From Phyto melanocephala (Eukaryota > Arthropoda > Insecta > Diptera > Rhinophoridae), in NCBI GenBank assembly GCA_941918925.1, contig OW799236.1, positions 75,730,465 to 75,794,464 on the forward strand: DNA of 64,000 nt. Reading direction: 5' to 3'. Shown here one piece after another: positions 36,323 to 48,300 of the stretch (its first letter is position 1; each line of letters begins with the position of its first letter). The translations under genes were made by a program, and so were the position numbers. Below the pieces are notes generated by a model, which searched no databases, was not told the origin of the DNA, and was given only the letters and a program-made list of their open reading frames with translations.

Positions 36323-39300
36323 GTCTGTAGAATATGCAAATTAAATTAAAAGAAACACACATACACCTACATTCAACTGAATGTACAAAAGAAAGAAAAC
36401 GCTTGTTACTTAAATCTTTTGTTTATGTCTTCAAACAGGCATCAATGAAACTGTTAAAATGGTCGAAGACTGCGGCGGCTACTGTAGAGGTTATGTAGTT
36501 GATATTTCCAAAAAAGAAGAAGTCTATCAAGCGGCTCAAGTTATAAGACATGAAGTTGGTGATGTAAGTATTTCAAAGCCCTAATTTATTTTAAAAAGTC
36601 TGCAAAAACTTTTATCTGTTACACTCGACTTGTTGTCATAACAACTATACGGTTCACTTTTATATTTTACGCATTTTATTGCCTACAAACTTTTAAATTA
36701 AATTAAAGAAATACTTAAACTTAGGTTGAATAAAACACACATATAAATAAGATGTTTATTATCTGGCTTAAGAAACAAAAAACATTGAAATCGTGACAGC
36801 TTGAAAAACGCCAAAAAAACACCATGACAAATATTTAGTAGAGATTTATAGAGAAACTTAACTTCCATAAGAAACAAAATTTTAATATGAAAAAAATTAT
36901 ACTCATAAAACTTACTATGCTTGGCTTAACCTACAGACATTTTTGTATTAAAGATTCGTTTTGTTTTCTTCCGGTCTTGTAAAACTCTAAACAACCTTGA
37001 CCTATAACTTTCTTTGTCGATGCTCTAATGTTAAACAATACAATAAGCTTGAGCTGTTGGTTCTTTAAATATTTTGTTTTATAGCTGCATAGCGTTATCG
37101 CCTTTTTTATAAGATCTTAAAAACATCTTTAAATGTTTTTTCGTTTCATTTAAAAGCAGTTCATTACATAATTGAGATCTTATCTTATGTCCGATATTAC
37201 TGTATTCGTGTTTGATCCTTATCATTTTGTAAATAAGTTTAATTGTGTTAAGCTGTAAGATTTTAATTGAATTTTTAAATGTTGGCTCTGAGTTGTTTTC
37301 GATTTTTTTTTTGTACTTAATCAGCTAAAAACAAAAGACTTAAGACACAAACATTTTGTTTGAAAAAAAAACTAAAAAACAAAAAATTAAAAAAAAAAAA
37401 TGAAATTCCATTGTAGGAAAATATTGTGTGCAGCAGTGCAAGTTGCTTGCCAATTAGTAAAATGTTATACATATTTACTTTATTCTGGCATATATCATTA
37501 TTGCACAATTAGGAAATTTAAGCAATTTAGTTCAGTTCAAATACCATAGAAGATATCAATAAATAAATCGAAAAATTAGTACTTAATTGCGTTAAGTTTG
37601 AGAACTTATCTCACAAGTCGGTTTAGTGAGAGAACATAATGCTATACAATGGGTTTTAAAAATCTGAAAATCTGGACTATAATAATATAGAAATTGTGTT
37701 GTAAAATTAAAAAAATACCGTTTCTTCTCACGTCATACTTAAATTTTTCTATTTTTTTTTGTGTTTAAAAAGTATATACATAACAAGTGTTTAAGGGGAA
37801 TACAGGTTGAGACTATGCTGGGTGCCGGCTCACTACAACATAAGCGGCAATGAAATGGCTGATGAGTTGGCAAGACTGGGCTCGGAAATAGTTGTTCCTG
37901 ATAGGGTGGAGGCGGTTAGGCCTCCATTGGGTTTCTATTTCGGTAGGATCAGGGAATGGGTTCTGAGCGAGACTAGTCGAGACTGAAGTAACCGAACAGA
38001 GTGTCACGTACGTTGTGGCCGATGCTCAGTAAATCTGATTCGGATTTGCTTCTTGACAGAGATAGGGTCTGCGTGAGAACTGTAATAGGGTTGATTACGG
38101 GCCACTGTATGTTAGGCAGGATGGCGGTAAGTATGGGACTGAACCTGTCGGATATGTGCAGGCTGTGTGAGAATCCGGAGGAGATAGAGACAGTTGAGCA
38201 CATTCTGTAGCAATGTCCCAGACTGCAGATTATCAGGTTGAAATGGCTAAGTAGCAGATTCCTTGGCAAATTAGGGTATGTCTCTAGCTGCGGACTCGAG
38301 AATCTGATAGGATTCGTAATGGGAATGACCTGGCTTCATTATATGAGACTAGGAATAGGTCAATCGTAGGGTTTTGGCTCTTTTTGTCATTAATTTGATA
38401 TCCACTACTTCACCATTTGTCTATCTTCTTTTCTTTTTTTATTCTTATTTTAATCTATTTCTATTTAAGGCGTCACAATGGACCGTATTGGTCTCTGCGT
38501 GAGGGTGTGAGGGTAACTTTGCACCAGCCTTATTTACCAACCTACCTACTAAGGTGATCGATTTTTCGACTTTTTTAAGAAACCGGGTTTCAAATTGTTT
38601 GAAATTGAGAATTTAGAAAAAACCGGTTGCTATTTTAAAATTGAGAAAAAACCGGCTAACCGGTTCGAATATATAAAATATAATATTTAAAGAAAAAATT
38701 AAAAAATATTGTAAAAAAAGATTATAATAAAAATTATATCTAAATATAAAATTTTTACGGTTAATATACGTTTGTCTGCACAATTCCACAATCACAATGC
38801 AGTTGACTAATTTGGTTTTAATTAGTTGAATTTAAGGACAAAAGGTACTCTTTACAAGTGAAATAAATAAATACAATAAATTAATACATAAATAAATAAG
38901 ACTTTTTATTAGGCTCTTATACATTTTTGTATCTGCTTCTGTAAATTTTTTAAATGTTAAATAAGATCTCTTAAACTAATATGCACTAACGTATTTTGTT
39001 TGAAATGATTTCTGTAATTTGAAATACATTTTAAAGGCTAGAGAGAAAATTTTTAAAATTTCATTTTAAACGTTCTTTCTTATACCCCTGACAGACATAC
39101 AAATATAGGCATAACCTAGTTTTTTCGATGATTTAATTGAAGTTTAAGTTGACAGACACTCAATGCCATTAATTAAAAGTAGGATTTGCAAGAAGAGATT
39201 ATTGGTTTTTCTTTATTGTAACTAAGTTTATGCTTCAATTACCTTAAAATATTAACGCTAGGTTTATCTATATATATAAAAGTGAAACTCTGTGTGTGTG

Positions 39301-42300
39301 TGTGTTAGCTATAGACTCCGAAACTGTAAAACCGATCGGGCTCAAACTTTGGTAAGTTGTTGTACACATACCAGGGAGTGTTTATGGGTGGAAAAAAGTG
39401 GGCGGGGCCACGCCCATAAAAATTAGTTATCATTTTTAGCTACTTGCACTTGACCGATTTTTCTGAATTTTTGCACACATATCGAGCTGTCATGACTAAA
39501 TAATTCCGTGATAAGAAAAGTGGGCGGGGCCACGCCCCTAAAAAAGTTTTAATTTTGAGGTACTTGCACTGGACCGATTTTTCTGAAACTTTGCACACAT
39601 ATTGAGCTGTTATGACTTTACAATTTCGTGATTAGAAAAGTGGGCAGGGCCACGCCCATAAAAACAATTTTAATTTTGAGGTACTTGCACTGGTCCAATT
39701 CTTCTGAAACTTTGCACACATATTGAGCTGTTATGACTTTACAATTTCGTGACTAGAAAAGTGGGCAATGCCACGCCCATAAAAAAATTATAATTTTTAG
39801 GTTTTTGCACTTGATATTCAATTAAAATTCAGAATGCATTTCGATTCATTAAGGGGCGTAGCAACGCGCGCCGGGTTTGGCTAGTATCCTATAAAAATAA
39901 TATTTAAGCTCAACTATTTTTCTTATTTTACATTAGTTTTTTAAACAACAAATAAATTTCTTACAATTGTATGGAAGAATATTTAGTAGTTTTTATTTTC
40001 TGATTTTTGGAAACTTTTTGCGTACTAAATATACTATGGTACGTTTGGTTATACAGATATATAAAAATAGACTTTAAAAAAAAAACGGCTTTTTCGGATA
40101 AAATAAACCAGTGTATTCGATATTCGAAAAATCAACATATAGAAAAAAGCGCCAGCTAAAAAGGAAAAAACCCGGGTTTTCTACCGGTTGTATAACCGAG
40201 TCGATTACCTCACTACCTACCTACATAACAAGTGCATAGTTAGTGGGATATTTTGTGGTTCGTTTAAAGGCACGTTTAATTGTTCTTGTTAATGAAAATG
40301 CTACTTCGGTTCGGAATTTAAAGTTAATTTTCAACAACATTTATTATTGAGAGAATGTATTATTATCTGTGTGACTGTAGCTACTTAAACGTCCGCCTGA
40401 CATAAAGGCATATTTCTTTAGTTTTATGTAAATTGTTAATATTGCCAAACGATTTAATCAAATATTAGACTCTAAATTTTTATTATTAATTTAAGCTTAA
40501 TGAGTAAAAGATGCCTACTTTTATGCCCATAACCCAAGTATTTCTTCCTTCTTACGTCAATTCATTCATTTTGCCCAATAAAACACCCTTCATATTTCTG
40601 GAATATTAAGTATAATAAAAGTAAAATAATAAAATAATAAAATAAAATTAATTATTTAAAATAAATCTCAACTAACTAACATACTCAAATACACTCATTC
40701 ATAAAATGAAATGTTCTATGTATTAAACAATTTCTCACTAAATTTTAATTTCACACGACCTCTACCCTGTTACAGAAATATTAAATCACATACAACTAAA
40801 TGTTTCGTTGACGTTTTAAATACCTAAATAAATCGGCATCCGCGATATTAGCCTTTCGGCATCGTTCTCTGAGCATTAAATACCTTTACTTCAACAAGAG
40901 TAAGGATTATTATTAAGACTTGCCTAAAAAGTTAATATTAATAAAAGGTAACCGCCAAATCAAAACGAAAAGCGGCAAGCATTGTGCGTTGCGCTGGCGC
41001 TAAAGTGACAAACCTAAACAAAACCGTCAGTGTTGTGTAGTTAAAAGTAATGTGTACTTATGTTGTTTAAAAAACTCCACTAAATTAAAATAAAATGGAG
41101 AAATGGAGCTAAAATGTCGCACAAAAACAAAAACAAAACAACAAGACTTGTACTGCAGCCAACTTCAATACCTAAAGCTCTGAAAAAAATTAGATTTTAT
41201 CATTACAAAGCGTTGCCACCGCCTGCTTTCAGTTTGAATCATACAAATTGTATGAACATGACAATTGTTGACAGCTAACAAACGATTGCCGCTCTTGTTT
41301 AGGTTTATCTGTAACTTTGGCTTATGTAAGCAACAAAGTTACAATTAAATATTTAGCGTTATTACAAACTCCTGTGAAAATACAATTTTCTTAATATGGC
41401 AGTACCAGGGCAAATACCGACTAAATTTCACAAATTAAAATACGTAGTGGCAACAAAGTACACTTAATTTTTTTTTAACTTACAACGAAAAATGTATATA
41501 TTTGGTAATTCACTTTTTAAGTCGTGCAAAAAACTATACATAAAGTAATAAAAAATTTTAATTTTAATTCGTAAACCTGACGTTAAATCTCAAAGGAAAG
41601 AAAAACTTCCCTTTAGCTTATCGGTCACTTTTAGGTTTAAGTGTAAACTAGAATTAGCTATTTCAAAAAATATTCACCTTATAGCATGTTTCCACGACAC
41701 ATTCAATTACTTGATTCGCTCTTTAAATTACTTAAGTGAATTACCCTGTTTCCACAATGTATTGTTAATTTGATTTGACAGTTCTTCTTCGTGCTTTTTT
41801 TTTTTCTTTAAATTATCGTTTTGTTTTTTGGCGGTGAACATTTAGAAATATAAAATTTTATATAGAAAATTATAATTATTTTATCAATGGAGGCAAAAAG
41901 TAAGTAATAATAGTAATAATATTGTAAATTTATAAGAAATATATGCAAATAATATCATTATTTTTTTTTTAATTACAAGTAAATAGAAAAAGTGCAAGAA
42001 AATAGGACCAGTGCAGCCAGCAAACCCTCTAAACACAATTTCGCTCATCCAATAATTTTTATTTGGCCAATTTTTCTTTCTTGTTTCCATTTTATTTTTT
42101 ATACATGAAATTGAACTTTTTCCTTTATGCTTCTTGCTTTGCTTTAATTTCTTTGACAGCTGAATATCATAAACTACCGATAAAAGTTAGAGAAGACACT
42201 GATTTTATTATAATTCGGATGGTAATTCTAAATGAATTACCCAGAAAAATAGTAATTTGCTTTGAAAGTTTTGCATGGGAAAATAATGTAATTTGGTTCG

Positions 42301-45300
42301 TAATTAGACTTTGAATTATAAATAAGACATCGAATTACGAATATCGTTGCCGTGGAAACATGCTATTAGCTATTGCCAAGTAATAATAATGGGCTGAGAA
42401 AAACGTAATTCCGCATATTCATAACAGTAAAGCCACTGGCATGAACACCGTTAAATCTCTTTTTACGTAGTTCTTTGTATTATACAACTAGTAGTATTTC
42501 TAATGTTACATCTCAAAATCAGCTAATTTACACAAAAAATTTAATATGTCATAATAAATTTCTTAAATTCGTAACTAAAAATTTATCAAATAATATTTTT
42601 ATATTAATATTTTATATATTAAATCATTATCACAATTAAGATTATCATTCAATTGATATTTATTTTATTTTAACCTTTTTTAACAACTATTTAACCTTTT
42701 CCTTAAATAAACAATTAAACAAAAAAATAAAAAATAAATATTTGACAAATCCAACAAATAAATTGAAAAGTTAAATAAATATAGTCAATGACCACAATAT
42801 TGTTTTTGTGCCTTTTTTGTTATTTTGTAAATTTAACTTGTTAATTTCATTAACAACAACTACTCGTTTATAGCAATATTAGCAATAGCAAAAAAAAAAA
42901 ACTGAAAACATCTTGCAACATGTTTCAAGTGTGTACAACAAACACTAACACAAATATAATTGCTAAATTTACAACAAAAAAAAGTGAATAAAATGTTTTC
43001 AAAAATTAAATTTTTTCAAAAGATTAAATTTTTAGTTATAAAGTTTAAAGTATTACTTAAGGATTTAGTTAAATCAATGCAAATTTTCAGTTTAATTAAT
43101 TGCAGCAAAACAGTCATAAATCAAATTTTACATATTTGAAACGCGCTGCCACAACAGTTCCTTAAGATTGTAAAGCTGAAGGTGCATAACACGCTTTAAC
43201 AAGGTAACGCTTATTCAAGTTATATAACACACTTTGTAGACTACATAGCAATTAATGTTTCATGTCAGCTGATTAGCTGTCAAAATGTATACAACGCGTT
43301 GAAAAGTTTAAAGTTTCTGAACTTTTTGTGGCGCGCATTTTAACAAACTGTGTACTAACTACCGAGCTACTATCTTCCTCTTATGGACATTTTCTCTTAA
43401 AAAACTTAGCAGCTTGTTAGTTAGCACACGTTTTGTTATTATGCATAACCCCGTTCATGTTTATATAAAAGCTTTTAGATGTTTTATTTATTTAATAATT
43501 TATTTAATGTTAAAACGAAATGAGTAATTATATTCTTACTTGTTTAGCCTTCTTTGAGCGACAAACACTAGTTATCAGTTATAGTGTACCTGAAGCTCTC
43601 ACAGAAATCAAACCCCCAGACTAACAATTATCTCAAACCCGATCTTGACAAAATTCATTTTAATATTATTAAAAGTTTTTTTTTAACAAAAACACTTTGA
43701 AATAAGTTTTTTTTTTTGAGTTGTTACATTACTGTCGCAAATGTGAAACATGATGGTAACTTGCTGTGAATTGCGAGTTGTTTATGACATAGAGGTACTT
43801 AAAAAGAGATCATGGTAGGAAGTGCTTATGTTTGCATTAATGTGTTCAGTCATGTTATTTGTGTTACTTAAAAATATGACACTCATATCAAATTTATAAC
43901 ATTTGTTTAATGTTTTTAAACTACAACCGGTATGAACAAAAAAATACAAACGATTTTTTAATAAGGGCTGGTATATCTTGACAGTTTGTGGTGGCCATGT
44001 TATTTAAGCGGCATCTTTTAAATTTGTTTTTTTTTTATATTTTGTCACTGATGCAAGTTGTATGATTGAGCAGCACGTAAAAATGATTAAACTTTTTTTT
44101 TAAGTGGGTGTTTGAGTGCAATCATGAATTTTTAACGCTAGTTGGTTACCACGCAGACGTTTTCTTGTTTAATTTTTGCCCCTTCTTTCGTTGTTGACTC
44201 ATCTAAATTTTAATCAAATTTAAGCTTAAAAAATTGTTTTTTTATTACAATTTCTATGGCGTTGCCATTTTAAAATATTAAGATTAACATTAAACAGAAC
44301 AATTTATTAAATACTAAAGAAAACGAATGAAAAAACGATAAATTGAGTTGAGATTGTCAATGCAAACTTATTACTGTTCACCAAACATCTATAAACTTGT
44401 GAAACTCAATAGGGGCTGTTGACCAATTGCCTTAAATTTAACATAATACAGACCATCATTCAAACTATATATGAGACAGAGTCTTTAAAAAAATTAATTT
44501 CTTAGTTCCTTGACATCCAAGGCACCGGCGAAGTTCAAATTTTTTCTGGGGATGGCAAAAGTTTAAAAGTTTTTTTTTCTATGGGGCAGAATCATTAACT
44601 GAATTAATTCCATTTGTTTATTAAATTTGAATAATTAATTCTTTAAACATCTGTAGAGACTGTAAAAACAATCCAGTCTAGATGCGCCCATGATTATATC
44701 CCATTCATAATTCATTACACTATGCAACAAATGACAATTGTTTTCCCCCTAAATAAAAATTATAAAAAGTCTCGCAATTTTAAGTTATACACCCAATAAT
44801 ACTTTTTTGTTGCATAATAGATAACAACGTTAATGGCAACAATATAAAATGTAATATTTTAGCAACACTTAGTTTTAAGAAAATAGTGCATTTTAATATA
44901 CTTAATGCACTGAAAGGACTTGCTTTAAAGAGTAAGTAAATAAAATAAAACAAGGTTTTTTTGCGATAGTATTTCTGTATATTTGCAACTATAAAATGTT
45001 TGTAATTTCTTAATTTTAATAATCATGTTTATATTAGTCAGAGCAAAGTAATAATCATGCTTGCAATAGAAATTTGATGACTACGAAAATAGCTTAATTG
45101 CAAAAATAATTAATAATACTTATTATTTAGCAAAAGCTAAACTAAACTTCATTCCTAAATTGTTTGAGAAAAAAAAATAACAGACATCCTAACTACCCAA
45201 ATATCAACAATTCTTTCTCCAGTGCAGCATGGCTTCTGTTAAGGTTGATCTACATCCAAAAATCTAATGAAACTGACGTCTTTCATTTATACGGAATTTT

Positions 45301-48300
45301 GTAATGGTAACCAAACCGATATAGACTGACTTTAGTAAAGCTTTCGACAAGGTTGACCATGATTTATTGTTAGTGAAGCTCAAAAACTGATTTCTGGGTT
45401 ACCTGTTAAAATGGATTAGTTCTTATTTAAAGGATCGGAGACAATTTGTTTTTTATAATGACTGTATATCAAAACATATTAAAGTAACTTCCGGAGTTCC
45501 ACAGGGAAGTCATCTCGACCCATACTTACTACTTATAAATGATCTTCCAGAGGCTATCAATACAGCAATATTTAAATGTTTTCTGATGAAGTTAAACTTT
45601 ATTCAAGGATTATTTAGAAATGTTGAGGACAGTCGTTACCTCCAAACTGATTTAAGTAATTTCTTTAATTGGTTTACGGTAAATCGTATGGAATTGAATT
45701 TAACAAAATGCAAATCTATGAATTTCTGCAGATATTCACCGATTTCAAATGTTTACTCTATTTCTGGCTCTAAATAAAATGTTGTTGACTCGTTTTTGGA
45801 TCTTGAAATTTTCTTTGATGTAAAAATTAATTTCAACTCACATGTAATAATGACAGTTAATAAAGCTAATGGGGTATTTCATGGGGTAGTTTCATAAAGC
45901 GTTGGGCTAAGGAATTAAGTGACCCTTATGTGACAAAAAATTTATTCACGTCATTGGTAAGAACTTTACTGGAGTATGGATAAGTAATTTGGGATCCCCA
46001 ATATAATGTGTATGTTCAAAAACTTGAAACAGTCCAAAAACAAATTTTGCTATTCTGCCTTCGTAACTTACGATGGAATACTGATATAAACTTACCGTTA
46101 TATCGAAGTCAAATTATAACAAATTGCGTTCCTAACGTTACAAAGCCGAAGAATTTTTTCCAATATTGCATTTGTCCAGAATCTAATTCAAGGTAAAATT
46201 GATTCTACATGTCTGTAATGTAAAATATGCATAAATGTTCCCAACAGGCAGCTCAGATCTTATGAACCGTTTTATATATAAAATTTCACCGATCAAGCTA
46301 CATTAACTTTGATCCATTTAGAAAAATTTGTGCTGAGGTAAATAAGTTCTATGTACACATCGAAATTGAGAATTTCAATTTGAAATTAGGAAAATTCCAA
46401 ATTAAATTAAGAACTTCAATTTGAAATTGAGAAAATTCTAAATCAAAATCAGAGTTTCAAATTGTAATTGCAAAAATTCCAAATGAAAATGAGAATTTCA
46501 AATTGAAATTTGGAAAATTCCAAATGAAATTAAGAAAATTCTAATTGAAATTGAGAAAACCGCAAATGAAATTTTATTTTGAAATTGAGAAATTTCCAAA
46601 TGAAATTGAGAAAAAATATATACATATGTACATAAGTATATGTTTAAAATTAATAAACTTCTTTTTTATATATATGAAAAATATATGTAATGTAACTCTG
46701 TGGCTAAAAGGAGCTAAAAGGGCCAATATCAAAATATTTACTTTTGAGAAAATTGGAATTGAACTTTAACTTTTATAGATGCTTTCATAGTGACATTGAC
46801 CAACATTTTATTTATGAAGCTGTTCTGGGTTAAGTATGACTTTAGCTGTTTTACCCTAATGAAATAGAGCAAGAAAATGAATCTAATACAATGAGTAACT
46901 CAAAATAGCAAAAACGTGACATTGGCCCTTTTTAGCTCAAAGCCACAGAACTAATATATTCAATGTAATGTATTTCTGAAAACACTCCAGCCACACTTTA
47001 AAGTATTTGGTCCAAAATCAAAAGTAATGTTAAAGCAAAAATGAATGTACCGAACGTAAGTCTTCCAAATTTAGGAGAGCATATTTAGGCTTGCCTTTTT
47101 AGAAGTTTTAGAAGATGTTATTAATGCTTCAAAATCATGTATTACTATCGGATATTGCTATATAGCACACTACAACGTTTCACGAGTCTGCATTGGTTTT
47201 TTTTTTTTTGTTTTTTTACTACACAATAATATTATAATGTATAATGTGTTATCAAAAATTAAATAAAATTTTTATATATAATTATATTTTCTCATTTTCT
47301 CAATTCCATTTGAAATTTTCTAAATTTTATTTGGAATATTCTCAATTTAATTAAAATTTAATTTAATTTAATGAAATTTTCTTAATTCCAAATTGAAATT
47401 CTTAATTTCATTTGGAATTTTCTCAATTTCAAATAAAAATGGTGTAGTTTTCTTTGAAAGAAAAGTGCTTAATTGTAAATATGATTAAAAATTTAAATTT
47501 AATAATTAAATAAAAATAAATACAATTTTCATAGAATTTGAGTACAACAAAAAATCTAGTTTTACTTTTATTTTATTTAAATATTCAAGATTGAGTAATT
47601 TTAAAATTTTCTTCGACTTATGCCAAATTATATTAACACGCAGAAAGACAGTATCACACCATTAATCAAAGCCACAAACATTAATTTACCTATAAATTCG
47701 TTTACATAAAAATGTTGCAAAATTCCAAATGCAAACAACTCTGTTTAACAAAAAAAAACACGAAATATTTTTGGAAAAAAAATCTTGTATCTCCTATTGC
47801 GAAATACATGTTTGTTGCTTTAATCTTAAGTTTTTTTAAGGAAATTATTAAGTATCAATAAAAAATTCTAAAAATCAAAATTCCCCAAATCGAACATTAG
47901 TCAAGGTGGTAAATTCCAACATTAACAAATTCAAATTTTATAGTTTCTAAATAGAAGAAAAAATATGCATTACGTAACGCTAAATAAATCATTAACCATA
48001 TTTTGAATTCTTGATTTTGTTATTTTAAAATATTTCGTAGCAAAGTCAGAAGCTAAAATTGTTGTATTCTTTTTTATACTCAAAATTACAGGTTTCTTTG
48101 CTGATCAATAATGCTGGTGTTGTGTCGGGTCTACATTTACTTGATACCCCTGATCATTTAATTGAACGTTCGTTCAATGTAAATGTAATGGCACACTTTT
48201 GGGTAAGTTTTGAAAAAAAAAGTATTCGTTTTTTACACTTATTTGTAATATGGTGAAGTTAAATGTGTGTTAAACGCTATTTTAAACCGATCTAATGAAA

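Noticed and set aside
37813..38269. Minus-strand frames of 64 and 98 codons
   Set aside because: They are antisense to the LINE RNase H and Cys-rich tail region, where the sense strand has recognisable motifs.
43140..43345. Inverted GCGC-containing ends as a TIR element
   Set aside because: The match is short and gapped, and no target duplication was seen.
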